NCBI RefSeq assembly: GCF_001591645.1
Contig: NZ_BCVH01000011.1
Location: 97,055 to 161,054, forward strand
Origin: Robertmurraya korlensis NBRC 107688
GTDB taxonomy: Bacteria > Bacillota > Bacilli > Bacillales > Cytobacillaceae
Direction of reading: 5' to 3'
DNA: 64,000 nt
Shown here: positions 52,924 to 62,615 of the stretch, one piece after another
Layout of the letters: every line of letters starts with the position of its first letter
How positions within the stretch are numbered: the stretch's first letter is position 1
The notes under the pieces: generated by a model
What the model saw: only the letters and a program-made list of their open reading frames with translations
The model's database searches: none
Told to the model about the DNA's origin: nothing
Position numbers and translations under genes: made by a program

Positions 52924-53868
52924 ATGAAAGCGTCCTCATTAAAGGTGTTCAATCTTCAAAAATTAGGGCCGTTAATCGGATTATTTATTATCACGTTCGT
53001 TTTAGCAATTGTCAGTGATAATTTTATGACGGTTGATAATATCTTAAATGTTATGCGTCAGGTATCCATTAATGCACTTATTGCATTTGGTATGACCTTT
53101 GTTATTTTAACCGGTGGAATTGACCTATCTGTTGGTTCAATCCTGGCATTATCTTCTGCGATAACTGCTAGTTTACTAGCTGGAGGAATGGATCCGATTT
53201 TAGCGATATTGATTGGGTTATTGGCAGGAGCGATCATGGGTGCGATTAATGGATTCATCATTACCAAAGGGAAGGTTGCTCCATTCATTGCCACACTCGC
53301 TACCATGACGATTTTTAGAGGGTTAACTTTGGTGTATTCAGATGGACGACCGATTACCGGACTATCTGAAAGTGCTTTATTTGAAATGATGGGGAAAGGG
53401 TATGTGTCTTGGATCCCGGTACCCGTGATTTATATGATGGTCGCATACGGAATCTTGTACTTTATTTTAAAGAAAACAACATTTGGCCGAAGAGTGTATG
53501 CGATTGGTGGGAATGAGGAAGCAACCATTCTATCCGGCATTCGTGTCGATCGAGTGAAAATCTGGATTTACTCGATCACTGGTCTTTTATCTGCATTAGC
53601 GGGGATCATTCTCGCTTCACGATTGAATTCATCTCAACCGACAGCAGGAGCTTCCTATGAATTAGATGCCATTGCAGCAGTTGTACTAGGCGGAACGAGT
53701 CTTTCTGGCGGACGAGGTTGGATTTTTGGAACGTTAATAGGTGCTCTAATTATTGGGGTATTAAATAATGGATTAAACATCATGAATGTGAGCTCCTTTT
53801 ATCAACAAGTGGTTAAAGGGGGTGTCATTTTACTTGCCGTCTTACTAGATCGAAAAAAAGCAGCATAA
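52924..53868 (+). CDS. rbsC: RbsC, ribose ABC transporter permease
   Basis: This 314-aa protein has multiple membrane helices and the CUT2 permease motifs GGIDLSVGSILALSSA, GAINGFIITKGKVAPFIATL and GGTSLSGGRGWIFGT. It forms the membrane channel with RbsA. It begins two bases after the rbsA stop. Confidence 0.95.
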   Translation: MKASSLKVFNLQKLGPLIGLFIITFVLAIVSDNFMTVDNILNVMRQVSINALIAFGMTFVILTGGIDLSVGSILALSSAITASLLAGGMDPILAILIGLLAGAIMGAINGFIITKGKVAPFIATLATMTIFRGLTLVYSDGRPITGLSESALFEMMGKGYVSWIPVPVIYMMVAYGILYFILKKTTFGRRVYAIGGNEEATILSGIRVDRVKIWIYSITGLLSALAGIILASRLNSSQPTAGASYELDAIAAVVLGGTSLSGGRGWIFGTLIGALIIGVLNNGLNIMNVSSFYQQVVKGGVILLAVLLDRKKAA

Positions 53869-53898
53869 ACCATTCAACTATTATTAGGGGGTCTTTAT

Positions 53899-54834
53899 AT
53901 GAAGAAGATGTTCAAAGGTTTCGTATTCCTTGCGATGTTTATGATTTTGTTAGCTGGCTGTTCAACAGAGCCACCAGGTTCTTCTAAAGAGGCAAAAGAA
54001 GCGAGTGGAACGAAAAGTGATGCGATTAAAGTCGGTCTTTCTATATCAACTCTAAACAATCCGTTCTTTGTGACATTAAAAGAAGGCGCTGAAGAAGAAG
54101 CAAAGGCACAAGGAATTGACATCGTAGTGGTAGATGCACAAAATGATTCAGCAAAGCAAGTAAATGATATCGAAGATTTACTGCAACAAGGGGTGGACGT
54201 CTTGCTTGTTAACCCAACAGATTCAGCAGCCGTAGTGGCAGCGATTGAATCTGCTAACAATGCAGATGTACCAGTTATTACGTTAGATCGAAGTGCTGAA
54301 GGCGGAGAAGTCGTTTCACATATTGCTTCTGACAATACCGCTGGAGGAAAGATGGCTGGGGAATTTATTCTAGAACAAATCGGAAATGAAGGAAAAGTAG
54401 TTGAAATCGAGGGGATTCCAGGTTCATCAGCCGCACGTGAACGCGGGGCAGGTTTTCACGAAGCAGTAGATGCAGTAAGCACATTAGAAGTTGCTGCGAA
54501 ACAAACAGCTGATTTTGACCGTGCTAAAGGATTATCAGTTATGGAAAATATTCTTCAAGGAAACAAAGACATTCAAGCAGTATTTGCTCATAATGACGAA
54601 ATGGCTTTAGGTGCTCTTCAAGCAATTGAAGCAGCAGGTTTAAAAGATGTAGTGGTAGTTGGATTTGATGCAACGGAGGATGCAGTCAAGGCGGTAGAAG
54701 ACGGAAGAATGACAGCAACGGTTGCACAAAAACCAGCACTTATTGGTCAGAATGGAATCACAGCTGCGATTAAAGTAGCGAATGGGGAGACTGTAGAAGA
54801 GTTTATCCCGATTGAGTTAGAACTAGTAAAATAA
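53899..54834 (+). CDS. rbsB: RbsB, ribose-binding lipoprotein
   Basis: This 311-aa extracellular binding protein has a lipoprotein signal (MKKMFKGFVFLAMFMILLAG, Cys in LAGC) followed by a linker and the periplasmic-binding fold (KVGLSISTLNNPFFVTLKEG, DSAAVVAAI, NDEMALGALQAIEAAG). It captures ribose and delivers it to RbsC. AGGGGGTC precedes ATG 53899. It ends the operon at a strong terminator. Confidence 0.95.
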   Translation: MKKMFKGFVFLAMFMILLAGCSTEPPGSSKEAKEASGTKSDAIKVGLSISTLNNPFFVTLKEGAEEEAKAQGIDIVVVDAQNDSAKQVNDIEDLLQQGVDVLLVNPTDSAAVVAAIESANNADVPVITLDRSAEGGEVVSHIASDNTAGGKMAGEFILEQIGNEGKVVEIEGIPGSSAARERGAGFHEAVDAVSTLEVAAKQTADFDRAKGLSVMENILQGNKDIQAVFAHNDEMALGALQAIEAAGLKDVVVVGFDATEDAVKAVEDGRMTATVAQKPALIGQNGITAAIKVANGETVEEFIPIELELVK

Positions 54835-54842
54835 TAGCCCAG

Positions 54843-54872
54843 CACTTCTTCCTAAGTGAAGAAGTGTTTTTT
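54843..54872 (+). terminator. Terminator of the rbs operon
   Basis: CACTTCTTC (54843-54851) pairs perfectly with GAAGAAGTG (54858-54866), followed by six T residues. Confidence 0.94.
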
Positions 54873-54962
54873 ATATGGAAAAACTCCACCCATTTTCTTC
54901 CGAATAGCTTTTGTATTTGGACAGAATCGTTTACACTAAAGGGTAAGAGATTTGGATAAAGG

Positions 54963-55142
54963 CTATGTCCACATAGATTGTTGTTAAAATCTAAAAGCCG
55001 ATTTTAACGTGGAAACTAGCTATTTTGTGCTTGAAATTAAGAATGCAAGCTCTTTTCTTACAATTGGAGTCTATTTTGCTATGTATTGTAGCTCAGGTTA
55101 AGCGTTTTTTATCTCCAAAACAACAAAGTTTAAGAAAAGAGC
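54963..55142. repeat. Structured intergenic element with nested inverted repeats
   Basis: The gap between rbsB and the SEC-C gene contains CTATGT/ACATAG (54963-54976), GTTAAAATC with GATTTTAAC (54983-54991 and 55000-55008), and a 12-bp pair GCTCTTTTCTTA (55049-55060) with its complement (55131-55142). No reading frame or known RNA family is recognised. It may be a dispersed repeat or a structured RNA leader. Confidence 0.55.
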
Positions 55143-55164
55143 CTTGATAAAGAAGGAGAACCGA

Positions 55165-56253
55165 ATGGCAGCATCATTTAACCGAAATGCCCCATGTATA
55201 TGTGGGAGCGGGAAAAAGTATAAAAAATGTTGTGGCTTAAAAGAAGCCATATCGATAAACTCATTAATTGAACGTGAGATTGAGCAAATTCAGGCAAAAG
55301 TGATTAGTGATGTCGACTATATGTATGGCGATGAAATCGATGAAGATTTTGATCGGTATGTTCTTCCAGCACTTGTTGACGATGAAAAAGAAATAGAGTT
55401 TTTTGGATTTATTCACACGGTGTGGTTCGCACTTTTCAAACAAGTGAATCAAGGACAAACGTTTTTACAAGACTTCATTAATCACCGTGATAAAACGGTT
55501 ACAAGAGCGGGTTTGCGAGACATCGTTGCTTCCTGGCATAGCCCGCGACCAGTGGCGGGGAGAATGCTCGAGCTAACCCCAGCCAGTGTGGAGATGAAGG
55601 ACACGCTGACGGATGAGCATCTTCATATTAAGCTTCTTCAGCCATCAGCGGCCGAGCCGAACTCCTTCATTTTCGGATTTATTGTTCCTTATCGCGATGA
55701 GTGGATCTTTTTCCCGACCTTCTTTGACCTTGAAGGTGAGTCCGATCAAAGGGATGAGGAGTTTATCAAGCATGAGTTCGCTGAGAGTAAATACGATGAT
55801 CCGATCGAGTTTTTGAAAAATCAGCTCCTGTATGTGATGAACGAAATTCAGTTTTTATCAGCTGAAGTAAATACTGATAACTTTAACTGGCCACTTCCGG
55901 TTCACAAGGTGATTGCTGAGCTATTAATTGAAGAATTTAAGAGCTACGGTTCTCCTCCGGAACTAACAGGAACGGGAATCGCCCTTTGGAATCGTTATTG
56001 TCAAATCAAGCCGAAGCAGGTGAAGAACAAATCTGTGTACATAGCGGCTGTTCAGTATGTGGCAATGGAGGTTCACCCGTTGGTGGATTTGACGATCAAT
56101 GAGTTTGCCTTAGAGACGGGGGTATCTTCTACTAGTCTTGGAAGAATCGTCAAGGACTTAAAGACCACGCTAACTCCTGAGTTACGAGAGCTACGAGCGT
56201 TGATATTAGAAGACCTACAGATTGAACTGGAAGAGGACGAGTATTTAAAGTAA
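55165..56253 (+). CDS. SEC-C zinc-motif protein upstream of secA
   Basis: This 362-aa protein begins with the SEC-C motif ([17 protein letters not shown]-x-C...CC), the same zinc-binding module found at the C-terminus of SecA, where it contacts SecB or the ribosome. The rest is a mixed helical protein of unknown function ending in acidic residues (EDLQIELEEDEY). It contains no catalytic motif I can name. ATG 55165 follows AAGAAGGAG. It lies directly before secA, which carries its own SEC-C motif. Confidence 0.75.
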   Translation: MAASFNRNAPCICGSGKKYKKCCGLKEAISINSLIEREIEQIQAKVISDVDYMYGDEIDEDFDRYVLPALVDDEKEIEFFGFIHTVWFALFKQVNQGQTFLQDFINHRDKTVTRAGLRDIVASWHSPRPVAGRMLELTPASVEMKDTLTDEHLHIKLLQPSAAEPNSFIFGFIVPYRDEWIFFPTFFDLEGESDQRDEEFIKHEFAESKYDDPIEFLKNQLLYVMNEIQFLSAEVNTDNFNWPLPVHKVIAELLIEEFKSYGSPPELTGTGIALWNRYCQIKPKQVKNKSVYIAAVQYVAMEVHPLVDLTINEFALETGVSSTSLGRIVKDLKTTLTPELRELRALILEDLQIELEEDEYLK

Positions 56254-56269
56254 TACTCTCTGACTCTTA

Positions 56270-56299
56270 TTGGCACTGAGTACCCAAAAGTGATAAAAT
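56270..56299 (+). promoter_or_regulatory. Probable secA promoter
   Basis: TTGGCA (56270-56275), N18 and TAAAAT (56294-56299). Confidence 0.5.
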
Positions 56300-56327
56300 A
56301 AAAGGTAAACATTCGAATAACGAAGCT

Positions 56328-56353
56328 TCGCCATGCAAGCTGGCGATTTTTTT
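56328..56353 (+). terminator. Hairpin with T-run in the secA leader
   Basis: TCGCCA (56328-56333) pairs with TGGCGA (56341-56346), followed by seven T residues. It could end the SEC-C gene or, if the promoter at 56270 is real, attenuate secA. Confidence 0.75.
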
Positions 56354-56387
56354 ACATAATAGCCATTACCAAAAAGGAGCGTTCTAA

Positions 56388-58904
56388 ATGCTTGGAATGT
56401 TAAATAAAGTGTTTGATCCGAATAAAAGAGAATTAAAACGCCTGACAAAACTGAGTGAAGAGATTGAAAAACTGGCACCAAGGATGGAAGCATTAAGCGA
56501 TGATGAGCTTCGTGCTAAGACGGAGGAGTTCAAGTCTCGTTATCAAGGTGGAGAGTCACTGGACGATCTGCTTGTTGAAGCGTTTGCGGTTGTGCGCGAA
56601 GGGGCCAAGCGTGTTCTTGGACTATACCCGTACCCTGTTCAGCTAATGGGGGGCGCGTCTCTTCATGAAGGGAACATTTCCGAGATGAAGACAGGTGAAG
56701 GGAAAACGTTAACGTCTACGATGCCCGTGTATTTAAACGCCTTGTCTGGAAAAGGTGTTCACGTCGTAACGGTGAACGAATACTTGGCTAGTCGTGATGC
56801 GACGGAAATGGGTCAGCTTTATACGTTCTTAGGCTTAACAGTTGGTCTAAATACGAACGGTCTTTCAAAAGAAGAAAAGCAAGCAGCTTACGCTTGTGAT
56901 ATCACGTATTCAACGAATAATGAACTTGGATTTGACTATCTTCGTGACAACATGGTTCTGTACAAAGAGCAAAAGGTACAGCGTCCGCTTTTCTATGCGG
57001 TAATTGACGAAGTGGACTCGATCCTTATAGATGAAGCACGTACACCATTAATCATTTCTGGTTCTGCCCAAAAGTCGACAGCTCTTTATATTCAAGCGAA
57101 TGCATTCGTTCGTACACTGAAAAAAGAAGAAGACTACACATACGATGAAAAAACAAAGGGTGTTCAGCTTACAGAAGACGGAATCAACAAAGCGGAGCGT
57201 GCCTTTGGGATTGAGAACTTATTCGACATCCGTCATGTAGCATTGAATCACCATATCGGACAAGCGCTTAAAGCTCACGCGAGCATGCATTTAGATGTGG
57301 ACTATGTCGTTCAGGAAGGCGAAATCGTCATCGTTGACCAATTCACGGGTCGTCTGATGAAGGGCCGACGTTATAGCGATGGTCTTCACCAAGCAATTGA
57401 AGCGAAGGAAGGTCTTGAAGTTCAGAACGAGAGCATGACGCTTGCTACGATTACGTTCCAGAACTACTTCCGTATGTATGAAAAATTATCAGGTATGACG
57501 GGTACGGCGAAAACAGAGGAAGAGGAATTCCGCAACATTTACAACATGAATGTTGTTGTTATTCCTACGAATCGTCCGATTGCTCGTGATGACCGTGCCG
57601 ATTTAATCTACGCAACGATGGACGGAAAATTCCGTGCCGTTGTAGAGGATATTGCCGAGCGAAACAGCAAGGGTCAACCAGTACTTGTTGGTACCGTTGC
57701 AATCGAAACTTCTGAATTGATTTCCAAATATCTTTCTAAAAAAGGTATTCGTCATAATGTATTAAACGCGAAGAATCACGAGCGTGAGGCAGAAATTATT
57801 GCGGAAGCAGGTCATAAAGGTTCGGTAACGATCGCTACTAACATGGCTGGTCGTGGTACGGACATTAAGCTTGGTGAAGGTGTGAAAGAAGTTGGCGGAT
57901 TAGCTGTAATTGGTACGGAACGACACGAGAGCCGTCGTATCGATAACCAGCTTCGTGGACGTTCTGGTCGTCAAGGAGATCCAGGGGTAACGCAATTCTA
58001 TCTTTCTATGGAAGATGAGCTGATGCGCCGCTTCGGATCAGACAACATGAAGGCAATGATGACACGCCTTGGAATGGATGATTCTCAGCCGATCCAAAGT
58101 AAAATGGTATCAAGAGCCGTAGAATCCGCACAAAAACGTGTAGAAGGAAACAACTTCGATGCGCGTAAGCAGCTTCTGTCTTACGACGATGTACTTCGTC
58201 AGCAGCGTGAGATTTTATACACTCAAAGAAACGAAGTTCTTGAGTCTGAGAACTTACGAGAGATCGTAGAGAAAATGATTGAAACGGTCGTTAGCAGAAG
58301 CGTAGAAGTTCACACACCAAGCTTTGAGGACCGCGATAAGTGGAACCTACAAGGAATCATTGACTATGTGAACGGAAATCTTCTTTACGAGGGTGACGTA
58401 ACGGTTGAAGACCTTCGTGGCAAAGAGCCAGAGGCAATCTCTGAGTTAATCCTTGCTAAAGTGAAGGAGCGCTACGACGAAAAAGAAGAGCAGCTTTCAT
58501 TCGAGCAAATGCGTGAATTCGAAAAGGTTGTTGTGCTTCGTGCAGTTGACTCGAAGTGGATTGACCACATCGATGCAATGGATCAGCTTCGTCAAGGGAT
58601 TCACTTACGTGCGTACGGTCAAATTGACCCACTTCGCGAATACAACCACGAAGGATTTGCAATGTTTGAAAGCATGATCACAGCCATCGAAGAGGATGTA
58701 GCGAAGTACGTCATGAAGGCTGAAATCCGCAACAACCTGGAGCGTCAAGAGGTTGCAAAGGGTCAAGCGGTGAACCCGAAGGAAGACGGCGATAAGGCAG
58801 TTAAGAAAAAGCCTGTAACAAAGGCACTTGACGTTGGACGTAACGACCCATGTATCTGTGGAAGCGGCAAAAAGTATAAAAACTGCTGCGGAAGCCTAGA
58901 CTAG
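56388..58904 (+). CDS. secA: SecA, preprotein translocase ATPase
   Basis: This 838-aa motor of the Sec pathway has Walker A (MKTGEGKTL), motif II ([17 protein letters not shown]), [13 protein letters not shown] and [15 protein letters not shown]-terminal SEC-C zinc motif ([14 protein letters not shown]) follows a basic linker. It pushes preproteins through SecYEG. AAAGGAGCG precedes ATG 56388. Size and sequence match B. subtilis SecA. Confidence 0.97.
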   Translation: MLGMLNKVFDPNKRELKRLTKLSEEIEKLAPRMEALSDDELRAKTEEFKSRYQGGESLDDLLVEAFAVVREGAKRVLGLYPYPVQLMGGASLHEGNISEMKTGEGKTLTSTMPVYLNALSGKGVHVVTVNEYLASRDATEMGQLYTFLGLTVGLNTNGLSKEEKQAAYACDITYSTNNELGFDYLRDNMVLYKEQKVQRPLFYAVIDEVDSILIDEARTPLIISGSAQKSTALYIQANAFVRTLKKEEDYTYDEKTKGVQLTEDGINKAERAFGIENLFDIRHVALNHHIGQALKAHASMHLDVDYVVQEGEIVIVDQFTGRLMKGRRYSDGLHQAIEAKEGLEVQNESMTLATITFQNYFRMYEKLSGMTGTAKTEEEEFRNIYNMNVVVIPTNRPIARDDRADLIYATMDGKFRAVVEDIAERNSKGQPVLVGTVAIETSELISKYLSKKGIRHNVLNAKNHEREAEIIAEAGHKGSVTIATNMAGRGTDIKLGEGVKEVGGLAVIGTERHESRRIDNQLRGRSGRQGDPGVTQFYLSMEDELMRRFGSDNMKAMMTRLGMDDSQPIQSKMVSRAVESAQKRVEGNNFDARKQLLSYDDVLRQQREILYTQRNEVLESENLREIVEKMIETVVSRSVEVHTPSFEDRDKWNLQGIIDYVNGNLLYEGDVTVEDLRGKEPEAISELILAKVKERYDEKEEQLSFEQMREFEKVVVLRAVDSKWIDHIDAMDQLRQGIHLRAYGQIDPLREYNHEGFAMFESMITAIEEDVAKYVMKAEIRNNLERQEVAKGQAVNPKEDGDKAVKKKPVTKALDVGRNDPCICGSGKKYKNCCGSLD

Positions 58905-58974
58905 TGGCAAAATAAAGGGTTTAGTGGTTGGATTTGGAGATTTCTTGGTTGAAATTGCAGTTGTTTTCGAGGAA

Positions 58975-59074
58975 TACTTGCGATTTTAGTAATATATTTG
59001 CGATTCTCAGGAATTACTTGCGATTTTAGTAATATATTTGCGATCCTCACAAAATACTTGCGATTCGCAACACA
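58975..59074. repeat. Five-copy array of a 20-bp repeat between secA and prfB
   Basis: Units of TACTTGCGATTTTAGTAATA type occur at exactly 20-base steps (58975, 58995, 59015, 59035, 59055), each with a TTGCGAT core. Alternate units are nearly identical, giving a 40-bp super-unit. No coding sense is evident. Confidence 0.85.
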
Positions 59075-59102
59075 GCTCCCAATTCAACCAAACACAAACA
59101 TA

Positions 59103-59139
59103 GAGGGTCGGTAGCAACGGAATCTACCGTCCTCTTTTT
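59103..59139 (+). terminator. Terminator after secA
   Basis: GAGG-GT-CGGTAG (59103-59114) pairs with CTACCG-T-CCTC (59124-59134), followed by T residues. Confidence 0.85.
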
Positions 59140-59183
59140 ATGGAATACGATTATATTAAAATTCTTATAGAGGTGGCACACAC

Positions 59184-60288
59184 ATGGAATTAGCGGATAT
59201 TCGCAATGAGCTTGAAAAAACAGCTAAGAAATTAGCGGACTTTAGGGGGTCTCTTTGACTTAGAAAACAAAGAGGCACGAATTGCGGAGCTTGACGATGT
59301 CATGCTTCAACCAGAGTTTTGGAATGACCAGCAGGCTGCACAGGCGGTTATTTCGGAATCAAATGCATTAAAGGATCAGGTACATGAATTTCATGACCTA
59401 TACGAAGTGTACGAAAACTTAGATCTAACCTATGAACTTGTTCGTGAAGAAACAGATGAAGAAATGCAAAACGATCTTGCAACTGAGTTGAAGGAGTTTT
59501 CTGAGCGTCTTGCTCAATTCGAACTTCAGCTGTTATTAAGTGAGGAATATGATAAAAACAACGCGATCCTAGAGCTTCACCCAGGTGCGGGTGGAACCGA
59601 GTCGCAGGACTGGGGTTCGATGCTTCTTCGTATGTACACTCGCTGGGCAGAGAAGAAAGGCTTCAAGGTGGAAACACTGGACTACCTACCAGGTGATGAA
59701 GCGGGGATTAAAAGTGTTACTCTAGCCATCAAAGGCCACAATGCCTACGGCTACCTAAAAGCAGAAAAAGGGGTACATCGTCTCGTTCGTATTTCACCGT
59801 TCGATTCATCTGGTCGTCGTCATACTTCCTTCGTATCTTGTGAAGTTATGCCGGAGTTCAATGATGAAATTGAAATCGATATCCGTACAGAGGATTTGAA
59901 AATTGATACGTACCGTGCGAGTGGTGCGGGTGGACAGCATATTAACACGACTGACTCTGCCGTTCGTATTACCCACCTTCCGACCAACGTGGTGGTAACG
60001 TGCCAAACGGAGCGTTCACAAATTAAAAATCGTGAGCGTGCGATGAAAATGCTACAAGCTAAGCTTTATCAGAAAAAGATCGAAGAGCAGGAAGCAGAGC
60101 TTCTAGAAATTCGTGGAGAGCAAAAGGAAATCGGATGGGGCTCACAAATTCGCTCCTACGTCTTCCACCCATATTCGATGGTAAAGGATCACCGTACCAA
60201 TACAGAAACAGGAAATGTGCAGGCGGTTATGGACGGAGATCTGGATATCTTCATCAACGCCTACTTACGTTCGAAGTTAAGTCTATAA
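59184..60288 (+). CDS. prfB: Peptide chain release factor 2 (programmed +1 frameshift)
   Basis: This is a 367-aa RF2. Translation begins at ATG 59184 (AGAGGTGG upstream) and runs 24 codons to TGA 59256. The stretch TTTAGGGGGTCTCTTTGAC holds an internal Shine-Dalgarno (AGGGGG) and the slippery CTT-T just before the stop. A +1 shift gives GAC at 59257 and continues to 60288. The second part has the RF2 SPF region ([13 protein letters not shown]) and the catalytic GGQ in [17 protein letters not shown]2 reads UGA and UAA, and the frameshift is its autoregulation. A start at 59302 inside the second part is not the real start. Confidence 0.95.
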
Positions 60289-60292
60289 AAAC

Positions 60293-60330
60293 AAAAGCCT
60301 TCTAAGCACACTTGCTTAGAAGGCTTTTTC
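60293..60330. terminator. Bidirectional terminator between prfB and the BCCT gene
   Basis: AAAAGCCTTCTAAGC (60293-60307) pairs with GCTTAGAAGGCTTTTT (60314-60329). It serves both converging genes. Confidence 0.93.
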
Positions 60331-60331
60331 A

Positions 60332-61885
60332 CTATAACTCACTCTCTTTTAAAAGCTCATCTAGTTTTTTATTGCGCTTTTTCTCAATCCTCTTCTGCTC
60401 ACGTACTTCCTCATTTAAGGACTTACTCAAGGATACGACCATAAATACCATAATCACGGCAAATGGCAAGGCGGCGACAATGGAAGCGGTTTGAAGTCCA
60501 TTCAACCCACCACTCCACAACAACACCGCAGCGATGCTTGATTGCAGAAAACCCCATATGATTTTAGTCGAATTCGCCGGATTCAACACCCCTTTGGACG
60601 TAAGCATTCCTAAAACTAACGTAGCCGAGTCGGCAGAGGTAATGAAGAACGTAATAATTAACAATGTAGCTAAGCCAGCTAAAATGGTTCCGAGTGGGAA
60701 TTGCTCTAAGGTGATAAAGAGCGCAGTTGTTACGTCGTTACTCACGGCATCGACAATTCCTCTGTTTTCAAAAAGCTCAAAGAAAAGCGCAGAGCCTCCA
60801 AAAGCTGAGAACCAAATGGTACCAAACAGTGTAGGGATAAGTAATACCCCTAGGACAAACTCCTTGATGGTTCTTCCTTTAGACACGCGAGCAATGAACG
60901 TTCCGACAAATGGCGCCCACGAAATCCACCATGCCCAGTAGAATAAGGTCCAAGCGCCTACCCATGTTCCTTGTGTAAAAGGAGATAATCGGAAGCTCAT
61001 CTGAATGATGTCTCCTAAATAGCCCCCAATCGTAGTGGTAAAGGCATCAAAGATAAAGGAGGTTGGGCCAACGATAATCACAAATAATAAGATTCCGACA
61101 GCCAGTCCTAAGTTCATGTTACTTAAATAACGAATCCCTCTATCAAGCCCTGTGGTGGCAGAAACCATATAAAGGACGGTGACAATAGCGATAATTATCA
61201 TTTGAATGGTAGTGTTGTTTGGTATTCCCATTACATGGGAAAGGCCACTGTTAATTTGAAGTGTCCCTAATCCTAGTGAAGTCGCCACACCAAACGTCGT
61301 AGCGATCGTAGCAAATGTATCAATTCCTTTTCCAATCGGACCCTCGACCCGATTTCCAAGAAGAGGACGAAAGGTGGAACTGATCAGTCCAGATTCTCCT
61401 TTTCTAAACTGTGAATAAGCTAGTCCAAGGGCAATGATGCAATAAATCGCCCATGGATGGAGACCCCAGTGGAAAAAGGAGTATCGTAACGAATAACGAG
61501 CTGCTTCTGCTGTTTGCCCCTCTGCCAAATCTAGCGGGGGATCAATATAATGAGTAATGGGTTCAGCGACTCCCCAAAAAACCAGTCCAATCCCCATACC
61601 TGCAGAAAATAGCATAGCGAACCATGAAAAGTATGAGTATTCGGGCTCATCATCATCCTTCCCAAGCTTGATTTTCCCATATGGTCCAAATGCCAAGTAT
61701 GCCGCAAATACTAAAAAGATAAAGGCAGCTAATAGGTAAAACCATCCAAAAGCCCCTGTTGTAAAGGCGAGTGCCGCAGTTGCAGACGCTGCCAAGTTCT
61801 CTGGTGCAAATAGTCCCCATAAAACAAATAAACTAATAATAATGACGGATATGTAAAATACCGAACCAAGTTTTTTTTCATTCAT
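60332..61885 (-). CDS. BCCT-family osmoprotectant transporter (OpuD-like)
   Basis: This 517-aa protein has about 12 membrane helices. It carries BCCT signatures: a tryptophan-rich stretch WAPFVGTFIARVSKGRT, GMGIGLVFWGVAEPI and TLFYWAWWISWAPF. Such proteins import glycine betaine or related compounds with sodium. I chose the ATG at 61885 (AGGAAGGATG upstream) over an in-frame ATG at 61915. The basic coiled C-terminus (EVREQKRIEKKRNKKL) may act as an osmosensor. Betaine versus choline or carnitine cannot be decided here. Confidence 0.9.
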   Translation of the reverse strand: MNEKKLGSVFYISVIIISLFVLWGLFAPENLAASATAALAFTTGAFGWFYLLAAFIFLVFAAYLAFGPYGKIKLGKDDDEPEYSYFSWFAMLFSAGMGIGLVFWGVAEPITHYIDPPLDLAEGQTAEAARYSLRYSFFHWGLHPWAIYCIIALGLAYSQFRKGESGLISSTFRPLLGNRVEGPIGKGIDTFATIATTFGVATSLGLGTLQINSGLSHVMGIPNNTTIQMIIIAIVTVLYMVSATTGLDRGIRYLSNMNLGLAVGILLFVIIVGPTSFIFDAFTTTIGGYLGDIIQMSFRLSPFTQGTWVGAWTLFYWAWWISWAPFVGTFIARVSKGRTIKEFVLGVLLIPTLFGTIWFSAFGGSALFFELFENRGIVDAVSNDVTTALFITLEQFPLGTILAGLATLLIITFFITSADSATLVLGMLTSKGVLNPANSTKIIWGFLQSSIAAVLLWSGGLNGLQTASIVAALPFAVIMVFMVVSLSKSLNEEVREQKRIEKKRNKKLDELLKESEL

Positions 61886-62129
61886 GCAATCATCCTTCCT
61901 ACAGTTCATTCCCATTTAGTATATAATGTTTCTATTTATTCATTCGTATGTCAAGGGATACGATTGAGAGGAAGGAAAAAAGCGGTAAAATTAATACGAA
62001 ATGCCCTTGATAGATAAAAGGATTTCAAAAATAATAAAGAAAGGCTTAAGAAATAGGCACATTGCTAATTTTTTGATATCATTATGAAGGGAATGCGAGC
62101 AGTGCTAGACAGAGGTGAAATGAATAGTT

Positions 62130-62435
62130 ATGATTAACGAGCAATCCATGCTCTATCTAACAGATAAACTCCGCAAAGAGGATGAACTGGTGGAGCTAAA
62201 GTATGAATATTATAAACGACTTTTACGTGACGAATTACGTACATATAAACAAATTAAAGTCCCTACGAAAAACTACACCATCTCCAATGAGGAATTTGTT
62301 GATTGGTCCATTGAGCTTCTATCACCACAGGAGCTACACGATGTCATTATGATGATTCGTTATGCGAAAATCCGATCCACCAACGTTCGTCCTTTTCTAG
62401 AAACGATTGCTGTTGGAATCGTCAATAAACAGTAA
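62130..62435 (+). CDS. Small protein of unknown function
   Basis: This is a 101-aa soluble, helical and charged protein (LTDKLRKEDELVELKYEYYKRLLRDELRTY) with no recognised domain. GAGGTG lies 12 bases upstream of ATG 62130; a closer ATG at 62120 gives only five codons. A strong terminator follows, supporting a real single gene. The identity of the family is not recognised. Confidence 0.6.
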   Translation: MINEQSMLYLTDKLRKEDELVELKYEYYKRLLRDELRTYKQIKVPTKNYTISNEEFVDWSIELLSPQELHDVIMMIRYAKIRSTNVRPFLETIAVGIVNKQ

Positions 62436-62468
62436 TAAGACCGTGCATGTTACATGCCCGGTCTTATT
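62434..62468 (+). terminator. Terminator after the small unknown gene
   Basis: AATAAGACC (62434-62442) pairs with GGTCTTATT (62460-62468), with an inner GCATGT/ACATGC stem. Confidence 0.85.
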
Positions 62469-62615
62469 TGTATGTTTCTATAGGGAAACTCACATATTAA
62501 TAAGAAGGTTTTTTAGCCCTTTAACACGTTGGTACAGTGGCATTTACAACCTTTTTGCTCCATGCTATACTCGCCTAGTTATTGAAAAGAGGTATTGGTA
62601 AAGGAGACACGGTTT

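Noticed and set aside
59302..60288. A separate prfB reading frame starting at 59302
   Set aside because: The frameshift site upstream joins it to the 24-codon first frame; 59302 has no Shine-Dalgarno.
61950..62012. Seven-base inverted repeat TCAAGGG/CCCTTGA upstream of the small unknown gene
   Set aside because: Short arms and a long spacing make a chance match likely; no T-run or operator-like symmetry.
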